From contig BMAT01014014.1 in assembly GCA_019649035.1 (NCBI GenBank), positions 109,914-136,225 on the forward strand: a DNA stretch of 26,312 bases. The letters are read 5' to 3'. Made by a program: the position numbers and the translations under genes. This stretch comes from Elysia marginata (lineage: Eukaryota; Mollusca; Gastropoda; Plakobranchidae). Below the pieces are notes generated by a model. It was given only the letters and a program-made list of their open reading frames with translations, searched no databases and was not told the DNA's origin. Positions 18,301 through 25,650 of this stretch are shown piece by piece (within the stretch, counting starts at the first letter, position 1; every line of letters begins with the position of its first letter).

Positions 18301-19303
18301 TCTCTATGGCTGTGAGATCGCAGTCATTAGTATTTCTCCTGATAGCGATGACAATCATCCATCAGTTCAATGCCATAGGTTAATATTTAAAGTTACATAC
18401 CATTGTCATTATATTCTTCAGTTTAAGGTCCTCGGCATATCTAATGGTACTTTAAACTTCGTTCATATAGAATCAGACTTCGCACATCTTTTGAGATTTA
18501 TGGTAATAACCCTGCATCGTATAACAAGATTCAATTTATATCAAATAATTAGAGGCAATCAAAGGCCAAATCTTCGTAATTGTCAAAGGCATTATTGATC
18601 CTACTGGTCTTACACGATAGACATATTCCTGGAATGCTATATCTAGTTTTTTCAATATTTCTGTCTTTTGTTTTTTGACGAGAGCAATAAGTATTTATTA
18701 CAGTAAAGAATTTTTTTCAGTAAAAGTTCCCCACACTATAATTAATAGTACAATTTAGAGCAATTTCATTTTATTAGATATAACCGTTGTATAGTCCCAA
18801 TACCTAGACGCAATAACGTTCAAGCAGAATTTTAATACGGTTTTGTCTCTGTTGCGTTTTTCTTCTTTTTTTGCTCTTTGTTGTCTATTAAGAGCTTGTG
18901 ATTTGGTTGAAAGACTTTGAAAGACCTTTATGAACTCCGGTTAATCACATGTATAACCTGCTTATGTTACTTTTTCTTCTTTCTTATCCTCCAGATGATG
19001 AAGGCAATGCTCTTCAAAATGGTATCAGATCCGAAATGCTACAACCCTAGAATTCTCCGCTCTCTTAACGGCCAAATCCAGAATTTCTCAGTGAATAAAC
19101 AGGGTTATCGGCCAGCAATGAAAAGCAGTTCTTCTCTTCAGCATCAACAGCAGCAGCTACACCAAAATAATAATCATCAACAACAACAACAACAGAAGAT
19201 AAAATCAGAAGTTCTCGATCCTGTAAAAGCGAGGAAATCGCAAAGTGAAGAAAGCAATTCACTCATAAGTTCACCTCGTAACAAACAGAAGTTTGTGTTT
19301 TAA
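6125..19303 (+). CDS. HDC: Histidine decarboxylase, complete gene of 15 coding exons
   Basis: Converts L-histidine to histamine using PLP; animal group II decarboxylase, normally a cytosolic homodimer. Coding exons: 6125-6325, 6927-7040, 8039-8090, 9130-9329, 10680-10790, 11498-11530, 12602-12763, 13297-13364, 13994-14084, 14752-14850, 15596-15697, 16057-16154, 16985-17136, 17616-17695, 18995-19303. They sum to 1872 nt, 623 aa, and every intron is GT..AG. Placed by homology: H191 stacks on PLP, D270 contacts the pyridine nitrogen, K302 (in FNPNKW) is the Schiff-base lysine, Y331 is the catalytic-loop tyrosine. S351 in VPLSRRF matches the Ser354 that sets histidine specificity in human HDC; DOPA decarboxylase has Gly there. 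H191 and Y331 argue against the aldehyde-synthase variants of the family. Length is close to human HDC (662 aa) and clearly above DDC (about 480). The tail after about residue 485 is Q/N-rich and not recognised. DDC-like activity cannot be excluded from sequence alone. Confidence 0.93.
6361..6545 (+). repeat. GA-rich purine tract with 11-G run, intron 1
   Basis: AGAGAG/GAAAGA repeats over about 185 bp, starting about 35 bp after the exon 1 donor. A run of 11 G lies at 6389-6399. The tract is complementary in kind to the CT tract of intron 2. Confidence 0.9.
6546..6926 (+). repeat. Degenerate AATC/AATA tetranucleotide region, rest of intron 1
   Basis: Many spaced AATCAATC, CAATCAAT and AATAAATA units (notably 6645-6665, 6755-6830 and 6865-6895) with no long pure run, reading like an old decayed tetranucleotide array. 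It extends to the exon 2 acceptor. Confidence 0.7.
6927..7040 (+). CDS. HDC: HDC coding exon 2 (residues 68-105)
   Basis: Encodes the [19 protein letters not shown] segment (residues 70-88), the substrate-pocket strand of group II decarboxylases (DDC/HDC HWxxPxFxAYFP), then [15 protein letters not shown]. The acceptor CAG is at 6924-6926 with a weak polypyrimidine tract. The donor GTGAGT starts at 7041. Both borders are phase 0 and the length is 114 nt, so skipping would keep the frame but remove active-site residues. Confidence 0.92.
7041..7785. other. Intron 2, 5' part, nothing recognised
   Basis: AT-rich intronic sequence. The frame running from exon 2 through the donor to 7247 shows no conserved residues after GFSW, consistent with an intron. 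Confidence 0.75.
7786..7965 (+). repeat. (CT)n tract in intron 2
   Basis: About 180 bp of CTCTCT with a CCCCC interruption near 7809 and CTTT/CGCT variants, ending 75-80 bp before the exon 3 acceptor. Confidence 0.95.
8039..8090 (+). CDS. HDC: HDC coding exon 3 (residues 106-122 plus 1 nt)
   Basis: A short 52-nt exon encoding [17 protein letters not shown], the near-invariant SPACTELE helix of the family. The acceptor is TTCTTCAG (ending 8038) and the donor GTAAGT begins at 8091. It ends in phase 1; its final G joins GC of exon 4 to make Gly123. Because it is not a multiple of three, skipping would break the frame. Confidence 0.92.
8091..9129. other. Intron 3
   Basis: 1039 bp, phase 1. Apart from a degraded SINE at about 8705-8865, no feature was recognised. 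Confidence 0.85.
8705..8865 (+). mobile_element. Degraded tRNA-derived SINE fragment, intron 3
   Basis: GTAGTCACTCGGCTGTCAGA resembles a tRNA D-arm/A-box region. AGGGTTGGAAACC (8748-8760) resembles a B box (GGTTCGANTCC) with substitutions. The body after it, through GGCGTTAAATGAGTACCTG (8827-8845), is the more GC-rich, structured type seen in SINE bodies. No target-site duplication found, so the ends are approximate. Confidence 0.5.
9130..9329 (+). CDS. HDC: HDC coding exon 4 (residues 123-189)
   Basis: Contains [15 protein letters not shown], where the Gly-rich turn (139-141) is followed by [18 protein letters not shown], the PLP-phosphate-binding segment. QGSAS resembles DOPA decarboxylase more than vertebrate HDC. 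The loop before GGG is two residues shorter than I recall for human HDC, which together with one N-terminal residue explains the constant offset of 3 at later catalytic positions. Ends VGYCSKL at donor GTACGA (9330), phase 0. Confidence 0.9.
9514..9722 (+). repeat. (GAT)n / (GGT) minisatellite-like array, intron 4
   Basis: GATGAT, GGTGAT and GAG units. A higher-order word GAGGCGATGAAGGGG occurs at 9531-9545 and 9592-9606, period 61 bp. The minus-strand His/Ser-rich frame is an artefact. Confidence 0.9.
10489..10567 (+). repeat. Two-copy tandem repeat, 44-bp period, intron 4
   Basis: AAAAAGTAAACT at 10489-10500 and 10533-10544, followed in both copies by a related GA/AT..AGCCGA.TG.GTGAT/AAT segment. 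The copies have diverged. Confidence 0.8.
10680..10790 (+). CDS. HDC: HDC coding exon 5 (residues 190-226)
   Basis: Starts AHSCVEKAG; the His (H191) is the PLP-stacking histidine equivalent to human HDC H194 and DDC H192. It continues with [20 protein letters not shown]. The acceptor is CTCCAG (ending 10679). A second AG at 10685-10686 exists but would remove the conserved AHS. The donor is GTAAGG at 10791. 111 nt, phase 0 at both ends. Confidence 0.92.
10791..11497. other. Intron 5
   Basis: 707 bp, phase 0. A 10-bp perfect palindrome, CCGCTAGCGG, sits at 11034-11043. Nothing else recognised. Confidence 0.85.
11498..11530 (+). CDS. HDC: HDC coding exon 6, 33-nt microexon (residues 227-237)
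   Basis: Eleven codons, [11 protein letters not shown], matching the family segment that ends GLVPxF just before the VCATLGTTG strand. The acceptor is CCACAG (ending 11497) and the donor GTAAGT starts at 11531. Phase 0 on both sides, so inclusion or skipping keeps the frame. Easy for automated gene callers to miss. Confidence 0.9.
11531..12601. other. Intron 6
   Basis: 1071 bp, phase 0, following microexon 6. A 12-bp perfect palindrome, GGCTCTAGAGCC, lies at 12251-12262. No other feature recognised. Confidence 0.85.
12602..12763 (+). CDS. HDC: HDC coding exon 7 (residues 238-291)
   Basis: Encodes [20 protein letters not shown] and then [20 protein letters not shown]270 in HVDAAYAG is the aspartate that pairs with the PLP pyridine nitrogen (human HDC D273), and A272/Y273 follow as in the family. 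The acceptor is AACACAG (ending 12601) and the donor GTAAGG begins at 12764. 162 nt, phase 0 at both ends. Confidence 0.95.
12764..13296. other. Intron 7
   Basis: 533 bp, phase 0. Contains copy A of a dispersed repeat (12805-12873); otherwise AT-rich and featureless. Confidence 0.85.
12805..12873 (+). repeat. Dispersed 69-bp repeat, copy A
   Basis: By eye, identical at 64 of 69 positions to 21692-21760 on the same strand; all five differences are transitions. Core: AAGTTGGGTGATCGTCATCT. It is not a simple repeat, so it probably marks an interspersed element of unknown type. Confidence 0.85.
13297..13364 (+). CDS. HDC: HDC coding exon 8 with PLP lysine (residues 292-313 plus 2 nt)
   Basis: Encodes [21 protein letters not shown]302 in FNPNKW is the Schiff-base lysine (human HDC K305, SFTFNPSKW). 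NFDC is the typical follow-on. The acceptor is TTTTAACAG (ending 13296) and the donor GTAAGA begins at 13365, phase 2; the split codon is Trp314. Reading through the donor gives TGG TAA, an immediate stop, which confirms the splice. Confidence 0.94.
13365..13993. other. Intron 8
   Basis: 629 bp, phase 2. No feature recognised. Confidence 0.85.
13994..14084 (+). CDS. HDC: HDC coding exon 9, catalytic loop (residues 314-344)
   Basis: Encodes [20 protein letters not shown], the mobile loop that closes over the active site. Y331 in DPLYLQH corresponds to Y334 of human HDC (Y332 of DDC), needed for protonation of the quinonoid intermediate. Then [10 protein letters not shown]. The acceptor is TTCCTAG (ending 13993) and the donor GTAAGA starts at 14085; it begins in phase 2 and ends in phase 0. 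Confidence 0.92.
14085..14751. other. Intron 9
   Basis: 667 bp, phase 0. Another GATCTAGAT-type word near 14200. Nothing else recognised. Confidence 0.85.
14752..14850 (+). CDS. HDC: HDC coding exon 10, specificity serine (residues 345-377)
   Basis: Encodes [21 protein letters not shown]351 (VPLSRRF) is the residue that distinguishes HDC (IPLSRRF) from DOPA decarboxylase (IPLGRRF), and the offset of 3 to human Ser354 agrees with the other catalytic residues. The acceptor is CTGCAG (ending 14751) and the donor GTAGGT is at 14851. 99 nt, phase 0 at both ends. Confidence 0.95.
14851..15595. other. Intron 10
   Basis: 745 bp, phase 0. Carries the CT/GT tract described separately; no other feature. 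Confidence 0.85.
15448..15540 (+). repeat. (CT/CTGT)n - (GT)10 - (CT)n compound microsatellite
   Basis: CTCTGT units at 15448-15490, a pure GT run at about 15495-15514, then CT/CTTT to 15540. It ends about 55 bp before the exon 11 acceptor, so it forms part of the pyrimidine-rich upstream region. Confidence 0.93.
15596..15697 (+). CDS. HDC: HDC coding exon 11 (residues 378-411)
   Basis: Encodes [20 protein letters not shown] and MGLVCFRLQ, the C-terminal small domain strand (family GLVxFRLxG). The acceptor is TTCCAG (ending 15595) and the donor GTAGGT is at 15698. 102 nt, phase 0 at both ends. It holds a 12-bp perfect palindrome, GGTGACGTCACC, at 15659-15670, within codons GGT GAC GTC ACC. 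Confidence 0.92.
15698..16056. other. Intron 11
   Basis: 359 bp, phase 0, the shortest intron. Nothing recognised. Confidence 0.85.
16057..16154 (+). CDS. HDC: HDC coding exon 12 (residues 412-443 plus 2 nt)
   Basis: Encodes [20 protein letters not shown] and [13 protein letters not shown], matching the human HDC/DDC segment that ends (Y/L)(V/I)IRF. The acceptor CCAAAG is non-canonical at -3 (A rather than C/T) but is preceded by a T/C tract. The donor GTGAGA starts at 16155, phase 2; R444 is the split codon. Confidence 0.9.
16155..16984. other. Intron 12
   Basis: 830 bp, phase 2. Nothing recognised apart from the T-rich acceptor region. Confidence 0.85.
16985..17136 (+). CDS. HDC: HDC coding exon 13 (residues 444-494 plus 1 nt)
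   Basis: Encodes [20 protein letters not shown], the last conserved helix of the catalytic core (human IRFTVTSQFTTRDDI..DW), and then a divergent basic/acidic stretch, [19 protein letters not shown]. The acceptor is TTACAG (ending 16984) and the donor GTGAGT is at 17137, phase 1. The family core ends near residue 470. Confidence 0.9.
17137..17615. other. Intron 13
   Basis: 479 bp, phase 1. T-rich; open frames in it have no conserved features. Confidence 0.85.
17616..17695 (+). CDS. HDC: HDC coding exon 14 (residues 495-521)
   Basis: Supported by reading frame and splice sites: acceptor TTGCAG (ending 17615), donor GTACGT (17696), and frame continuity with exons 13 and 15. It encodes an acidic, helix-prone segment, [20 protein letters not shown] then ELQRMQ. 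I recognise no domain in it. The codon split across the exon 13/14 junction is ATA (Ile495). Confidence 0.82.
17936..17948 (+). repeat. SINE target-site duplication, left copy
   Basis: TTAAGCCTTAAGG, identical to 18251-18263. It begins TTAA, consistent with the TT|AAAA-like cleavage preference of LINE endonucleases. Confidence 0.85.
17949..18250 (+). mobile_element. tRNA-derived SINE with intact target-site duplication
   Basis: The head is tRNA-like: A box TGGCCTAGCGG at 17958-17968 and B box GGTTCGATCCC at 18001-18011, the RNA polymerase III internal promoter. GGCTCTG (17951-17957) can pair with CCGAGTC after the B box as a degenerate acceptor stem. A body of about 230 bp follows, ending TTGCAGTTGAAAAAAGACGT then AT-rich sequence. 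The element is bounded by a perfect 13-bp direct repeat, TTAAGCCTTAAGG, at 17936-17948 and 18251-18263, indicating retrotransposition. It lies in intron 14 in the same sense as HDC. Confidence 0.88.
18251..18263 (+). repeat. SINE target-site duplication, right copy
   Basis: TTAAGCCTTAAGG, an exact match of 17936-17948. Confidence 0.85.
18995..19303 (+). CDS. HDC: HDC terminal coding exon 15, Q/N-rich tail (residues 522-623)
   Basis: The acceptor is CCTCCAG (ending 18994), and the frame runs to TAA at 19301-19303. It starts [20 protein letters not shown], which joined to exon 14 looks like a folded amphipathic block. A Gln/Asn/His low-complexity run (about residues 570-588; CAA/CAG codons) and a Ser/Lys-rich end, KQKFVF, follow. 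I590-E593 (IKSE) fits the generic sumoylation consensus. Animal HDCs often have long divergent C-terminal tails (human HDC's is proteolytically removed); whether this one is processed is unknown. Confidence 0.85.
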   Translation: MMKAMLFKMVSDPKCYNPRILRSLNGQIQNFSVNKQGYRPAMKSSSSLQHQQQQLHQNNNHQQQQQQKIKSEVLDPVKARKSQSEESNSLISSPRNKQKFVF

Positions 19304-19870
19304 GTCCACTAAGTCTTGTTTATTTATTACATATACTCATTTTTACACTAAGTGTCGTACACTCGTGAAGTGTTTACGTGTAAAAAATCTATTAGCAGTG
19401 TGATTCTCTAAAGGTAGAAGTCAGCACACTTACGGAGCCTTTAGAAGTTTACAGATAGATTTCATGTTAGGTTAGGTTTTTAACTCTCTTATTTAGCATT
19501 GTTTGGTTGGATGAGGTGCTTGAAAAAGTTTAAAGAAAACTGACTCATAACACAATGTGTATACCATATTGGACTCATTTGAAAAGATGACAATTGTGAT
19601 ATTGTCAAACATTGTTATACTATTGCGAAATGTCTCACGGGTGTTTTTCGGTTCAAGATGGTCGAACTATTGACTATTCGGGCGCCTGTGTTTTGAAGCC
19701 TTTTAAAGTCGGATCTGAAAAATATACTGTACTTATCGAATGGAAAAGGATTTCTCAAGAGTTATGATTTCAACGTTTCCAATGTTGATTCTATATAGAA
19801 AACATTTGTTTTATATTTTCCAACAGGGTTAGGGTTTTAGTGTGCAATAAAATGGTTCACGCAATTAACT
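19304..19870 (+). other. Probable 3'UTR of HDC
   Basis: Follows the TAA stop; AT-rich, with no further coding frame. The 3' end is set by the first canonical AATAAA at 19846-19851; a cleavage site 10-30 nt later is inferred. Confidence 0.55.
19846..19851 (+). terminator. Candidate HDC polyadenylation signal AATAAA
   Basis: First canonical hexamer after the stop, about 540 nt downstream, in TGTGCAATAAAATGG. Later AATAAA copies at 21140-21145 and 21520-21525 could serve longer transcripts. Confidence 0.5.
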
Positions 19871-21584
19871 ATTGATTAATTTTTTAACAATGTCAATGAT
19901 ACTCATCAATTATAATGTCTCACATCTTGGGCGAATGGGTCGGAAGTGGGGAGCTCTATTTTACATGCCATTAAGAGGTCTATTTTTTGGTAACATTCAA
20001 AATCAAGCAAAATGTAACCATCTGTTCATCAACTCTTGATAACTTGTTGAATTTTTTTTATATTCGATTCGGAAGCTCAGAAAAAATGTCTTGTTATATA
20101 GAGCAATGTATTTAAAAGTAGGAAACCTTTCTCATTCATACTTGACGCGCAAAATAGTCATAATAATTTTATGTATAATAATTTATAGCCACAGCAAATT
20201 AATGGTGTTTACTTACTATTTATTACATTAGACATTGAGCAATGTTTTAATGTACATTAAAAAGCTTTCCCGTAAAAGTATTGAAATTCAATACATGGAA
20301 AATGTAGGCCATACCAGAAGTTATACGATACGATGTCCGCAAAAACAAAACCATTTTTATGTATGAGGTACTCATGTAGTTTTACTTGATTTTTTTCTGT
20401 TGTTGTTGTTAAATATGGTAGCAGCGCGTGTGTGAATGTATTTATAATTGTTTGTCTATGGGTGAATTTGCATGAGCGTGTAATATATGAGGACTCTAAT
20501 TGTAGACACAAATGTTAATCACGTTAATGTTTGTTTGACAAGGGAGACGTTCAAAGTGTAATTTTTTTTACTCTATTGATCTGCCGACGTTTCGTAAAAT
20601 TTTTGATAATATTGATGAGTTAAGCTTGAAGCCTTCGTGGTAGGGCGGGGGCCTTGACTTAAACAAAACTATTGTTTGCACTAAATCTATTTAACCTGCG
20701 AATTTCTAATGATATTTGTAACACATTTCTCGCACCCCGGCCAAAAAAGGGCAATGTCGGAGATGTATGATTTTAGAGGGGTTCATGATATTTCGTGTTT
20801 TTTTTATAATGTATGTGTTTCTTTTCCACTTCTTTTTTATTATTTTGAATCCTTTAACTCTTAATATTTTTTAACAAAGGTTTGTTACATTTGTTTAACT
20901 GTTTAAGTTTTGAAATTTAGAAAATACTTGGTTCAAGCTAAGAATTCCTAGTTTCGTAGAAAAAGGCGAGGTACGACTTATTTCCACTGTTTGCGAGACA
21001 ACTTTTGTTATAGATCTATCCGATATGGCAACAAAATAGAGGCTGTAAAAACAATGTCTATACTCATGCTATAAGTGTGATGTGTTTCAGATATTAGAAA
21101 TGTTTGCATCTAAAGTAGTATATTGCTGAAATACTCCCTAATAAATGAACTATTTTGTCTTTGATGTATATTTTACGATTTTTTGAGAATTGTGTTTCAA
21201 AAGTAACTTGATGTTATTGATAAGACACCATTCGAAAGCGTACATAAATATATAATGTGTTTTTGTTTTGTTTTACTAGAATGATGGATGCGCTTAATAT
21301 GAGTGTGTTTAAAATACACTTGCCCTAATCCTCCACGAACAACTTTTCTTTTGTCTATGTACAAATTGTATTGTTTTGTAAAGTTTTGTAAATAGCTTGC
21401 GATTTTTTTTCATAGTTTAAATACTTTAAGTAATAGCCTAACATTGGAGTTTTTTTTAATTTAATTCCCGATGATGGATGCTGTTATATGGTTTTTATTT
21501 TATCCATTCCAAGACTCACAATAAACGACCTCAAAAGGTCCCGATTATTGTGTCTAACTAAACTTTTGTTGGTAATATTATTTT
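19871..21584. other. Downstream non-coding region, nothing recognised
   Basis: AT-rich. No coding frame with recognisable similarity on either strand; alternative AATAAA hexamers at 21140 and 21520. Could be an extended 3'UTR or intergenic DNA. Confidence 0.6.
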
Positions 21585-21601
21585 TATTATTATTATTATT
21601 A

Positions 21602-21648
<47 letters not shown>

Positions 21649-21674
21649 GTTGTTGTTGTTGTTGTTGTTGTTGT
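21585..21674 (+). repeat. (ATT)n-(GTT)n compound microsatellite
   Basis: About 64 bp of ATT units (one GTT interruption near 21602-21606), then about 26 bp of GTT/TTG units. It lies 18 bp before copy B of the dispersed repeat. Confidence 0.95.
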
Positions 21675-21691
21675 CCTTGTTTAGATATTAA

Positions 21692-21760
21692 ATGTTTTTC
21701 ATTTTGTTTCTTTTTGTCAATATAAATTTAAGTTGGGTGATCGTCATCTTTATTTTACCT
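21692..21760 (+). repeat. Dispersed 69-bp repeat, copy B
   Basis: Partner of 12805-12873. Similarity stops abruptly on both sides: upstream is the GTT microsatellite, downstream is unrelated. Confidence 0.85.
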
Positions 21761-22474
21761 TGTTTAGGTAATAATGACACGACTGTGGTGCTGGAAGAAG
21801 TAATGGCTGTACCAATCATTCATGGTTGTTTTTATTTTAGTGTTGCCGCTGTTTTATCAAGTATGTTTAGTTTATACGGTACCTTATGTTGTTTTATCGC
21901 TTTCTTTTATTTCAGACGTTTTATTGTCTCCCATTTTTTTTCTTTTCTGCTGTTTCAACAGTACTGTCGTGTTTATTTGTATCGTTTTCGTTTGCCTCCT
22001 AGCTATGATATTGCTATTGCAAGTCGTCTGTTTTTTTGCCAATTTATTTTCTGCGCTTATGGAGAATTACTAGAATGTTGCAATTTTCAATCTCAAAGGC
22101 GTAGCTGTTTGGGAGGAGATATTACTGATTGTTAGCTTCTAAACAAACAAAAAAAAAGATTGTAAAATAATCAATATTGATTGAAAGAATAAAAATTTTC
22201 TTTTCTTTTTAATTGTAGAGAAAACAGTAAAATAGGACTTTTAAACTGATATTTCTTAAAATTTTTTTTTTTACTTTCAACTCAATTTGTCACGAAGCAA
22301 AACCTGTCTTTTTCTTCTGTTGTTTAACTCAAAGAAAAAATGTGAAACGAAAATTATTAGAACCACAAATGGTATTTCGGCTAATAAACGTTGAAGAAAA
22401 CAAAAACAGAATATCTTTTTAGACGTATTTTATATCCTGCTTAAAAGTCTGTATTTTTAACAATTTTTTTTTAT
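21761..22474. other. T-rich non-coding region
   Basis: A 147-codon frame (21692-22135) crosses here, but it is Phe/Leu/Cys-rich as expected from T-rich DNA, begins inside the dispersed repeat and has no recognisable domain. Confidence 0.6.
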
Positions 22475-23800
22475 AATATTGGTCACAGTATTTTGGTAGA
22501 ATAATTGTCTAAAACGTCTGGACTAACAGGGATTGTCTTCAAGTGGTTTTAGTCTTATTTCACTGGACGTACTCAGTGTATTATGATAAACAACCAGACT
22601 TTTTCTGTATTTGGCCTTAGCTACGGAGTTCCCCAAGGATCTGTGTTAGGACCTGTCCTGTACACCATGTATACAAAACTTTTAAGCGAACTTCTTCAAA
22701 GTTTTGATTTATGTTATCACATTACGCTGATGAAACCCAAAAGTACTCCTTTTCGTGTCCAGAAAATCTCCCTACCTTAGTCAAAAAACTGAAACTTGCA
22801 TATAGAGTGTTAAGGATTGGATTATTGTTAATAAACGAAAGATGGATGAAGACAAGAGGGCATGTAGCATTTACCTAAACATTTTTTATCCACTTGCTGT
22901 TGGCCACATGAACAGTAATAGTGATAAAATACTGTTCTCTACAAAAGCTAAAAATCTTGGTGTTTTTAATGTGAAATTATCAATGACTCATCATATCAAT
23001 CCGTCGGCCCAAATCATGTTCTTGGAGCTACACAGAATTAAACAGATTAGATTTTTTTTTAAAATGAAGAAGCTGTGAAAACTCGTGTCTCTTCTATCAT
23101 GCTATCCAGTCTAGACTGCTGCAATTCCTTGCTATATGGATTACCATGGACACCCTAAAGAAGCTTCAGCCGATTCAGAACAATGCTGCCCGTTTTATTA
23201 TGAAAAAAAACCCCGCAAAACAGATCATGTATCACCTATGTTTAAACGTTTATGCTAGATCCCTGTACAAACTAGAATAGAGTGTAAGATCGCTGTCTAT
23301 GCTATAAATGCCCCTAATAATCTTAAAGTTCTGCTAGTTTGTACACCCCTACTCGCAACTTAAGATCAGGTAATAAAGGTATGTTGCCAGTTCCATGTAA
23401 ACAATCAAGAAAAGACGGCAATAAAGCGTTTGTGCAATGTGCACGGTATTATCTAATACCTTTTCCCTTTCCCTTTCCATCAGGGAGGCCACTTCTGTAA
23501 ACCAGTTTAAGGTACTATTGAAAACATATTTGTTCACGGCATATCAAGACATTGATTAGTTTGCATTGCGAATCTCATCCAATTACCGATGGTCAATGTA
23601 TATCCTTTTTTGTTTAGTCTTTGTCCATTCATTTTTTTTCTATTTGTTCAAATTGTTAATGGAGTATGTTTTGTATAAAATTGTCATTATGTCAGCATTG
23701 TTTGTTCGGATAGAAAGACTATTGTAAAGAGCTTCGAGCCTACATGTACGAAAAGAGGCTAGAAAATGACTTTATTTTTTATTACTATTATTAAAATTAC
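22475..23800 (+). mobile_element. 5'-truncated, decayed CR1/L2-like LINE
   Basis: Remnant of ORF2 reverse transcriptase. From 22475 the frame reads GHSILVE, SGLTGIVFKWF, TGRTQCI and then YGVPQGSVLGPVLYTMYT (about 22620-22673), the RT region with the GVPQGS motif. A frame change leads to HYADETQKYSF at 22720 (catalytic YADD altered to YADE), then another to VKDWIIVNKRKMDEDK (about 22810-22857) and KNLGVFNVKLSM. Further fragments match the post-RT region typical of CR1/L2 (LKKLQPIQNNAARF; FKVLLKTYLF) and end at TAG 23557-23559. The tail to about 23800 is AT-rich with ATT-like units, as at many CR1/L2 3' ends. Frameshifts, stops and the altered active site show it is inactive. Confidence 0.85.
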
Positions 23801-25650
23801 ATTAAAAAATCTCAACTCCTGAGTCCCTTTCTGGTCATAAAATTCAACGACTTAAAAAAAAGAAAGAAAAAAAAAACGTCCAATATCTGCAGCTGTACTT
23901 CTTGATCTCAGCACCTTATGAAAACATAAAAAGTTGCTAAGTTAAACACATTTGAAGTTAAATTTGTATTTTAGGGCATGGGTGAATCGAGCGTACAACC
24001 TTTTCATTTATTCTATAGAGTTCACGACCTAAAATGTTGGCCCCACGTAATGTTTTCTGTTTCAATGAGAATGTGAACAGTTTCTGCTCTAACACAAGAT
24101 GTAGAGCACAAACGTTATCTTGTCACAAATGACAACATGGCGACCGGGAAGGCAGTTATGAAGAATAATTGTTGGGCTAAGAAAAAAAGCTATCGAATGT
24201 AACGGGAAAAATTGAAGAAAAAATATTTCAAAACAAAAATTTAAAACCTAAAACTGTTGCAATAGTGCAGCTGAAGATTGAATAAGTGAAAAAGCTTTAC
24301 GTAGGCCAGTCATGCGTTTGGCTTTTTTGCACAATCAGGTTTTAAAGAGACTGTTTTATGAATTAGTGTCTGGCAAGGCTGCTTTATGAATTGAATTTCA
24401 AACAAATTTAATGCAAACCTTATCATATTCATAAATAGAAATGTGCAATATTTGCAATCGCTCAAGCTTAAAACCTTTTTTTCCATTATTTTTGCCTAGT
24501 TTTAAAAACCGAAATAGCCAGTTCAGCTCTGTTGAAAGAAAATGCTCTTTGAGTTTGTTTTTTTTTATTTCATGTAAATTGGTAAAATTACGGCTTGGGT
24601 CACGCTAACTCCTTAGCACAGTTAAAAAGATAAAAGTGGCGTGGTGTCACTGACCCCTTTCAGCCTTCCCAGGAGTGTCAAGGAGTGCCAGCCATGCAGA
24701 GCCATGCAGGAAATTATCACCTTACGTTTTTTTTCCTCCTTAGCAAGGTCAAAAATTTAGTGGAATTAGTCCGATTTTTGTTGGGTTTTTTCCTCTAAAA
24801 ACATTTAAGTTTTTTTTTATTTTACTGGCTTTGCCAGCCATTCTGGCAGGTGTTTTTTTTTTTTTGGGTGGCAGGAAGTGACGTCATAGGTTGATTTCCT
24901 GTTGGCCAGGTGAAGAGTTAAGCCGAATCAGTCATAAACGCACTTGGACATGGACGCTTTTTTCTTTTAGCTTGAGGAAATTTTTAATATTTTTTTCTGA
25001 AACGTTTTTTTGAAAAGGTCTAAACTCAGTCAATTGGAAAAAATATACCTAAAAACATTTTTAAGTCATTCAGACATGTAGAATCAGGGGTGTTCAGTGA
25101 AGTGTTCACCTTGGGAGAAAGAGAAACAAAAGGTAAAAACCTGAAGTTGGTAATTCATTCATTAGATAGTTCAGAATAACACCGCCATTCTTTTTCTCCC
25201 CAGCTTTCATGCCTTACGTAAATGGGTAGCGTGTTTGCTAATTCGCTCACTGTAATAGAGACAGATTCTAATAATTCAACGACTTTCTTTTAGGCCCATA
25301 ATTGTGTTGAGCAAAAAACAATTTTTTTAAAGTTGTAAACAATTCAATCTGAATAAAAAGCTTGTAGTTAACATAAGACTTCTAAAGGTCATTGCAGCTC
25401 TGAAAGTGTGAAATTTGAACTAGGTGACGCAGAATTTCTCTAAATAACCTCAACGTTCCCTATCTTTCGATTATTAGGACAAGTTTGGATATTTGAAAGT
25501 GCACTAAAATACTGACAAAATCAGAATACAGAGCAAATAAACACAAAAGCTTCCAAGTCTTAATGTTTTAATGGCAGATTTAGAACGCTTTTTAAGGCTC
25601 CAACCCAATTTCCGCATCTTGCAGTTTTCAATTTTTGCAGCTTTGTATTA
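23801..25650. other. Distal 3' region, no gene recognised
   Basis: AT-rich with poly-T runs. Small features only: a GCCATGCAG direct repeat near 24690-24710, an inverted CTGGC/GCCAG cluster at 24824-24847, and a full CRE-type octamer TGACGTCA at 24879-24886. None identifies a gene. Confidence 0.6.

Larger units (their letters stand above)
17696..18994. other. Intron 14
   Basis: 1299 bp, phase 0. Contains the SINE at 17949-18250; the remainder (about 18264-18994) shows no gene. The 103-codon frame at 18287-18598 has no recognisable content. Confidence 0.85.

Noticed and set aside
18287..18598. 103-codon frame in intron 14
   Set aside because: No recognisable motif; it lies between well-supported exons 14 and 15 and cannot join the HDC frame with consensus splice sites.
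6125..19303. DOPA decarboxylase, tyrosine decarboxylase or aldehyde synthase instead of HDC
   Set aside because: S351 rather than Gly favours HDC; H191 and Y331 are retained, against aldehyde synthases; the length and long tail fit HDC better. Biochemical confirmation is still lacking.
21692..22135. 147-codon membrane protein-like frame
   Set aside because: Starts within a dispersed repeat; its hydrophobicity follows from T-rich composition, and no conserved motif is seen.
24879..24886. CRE octamer TGACGTCA as a promoter element
   Set aside because: No gene recognised next to it; an isolated 8-bp match is expected by chance in tens of kb.
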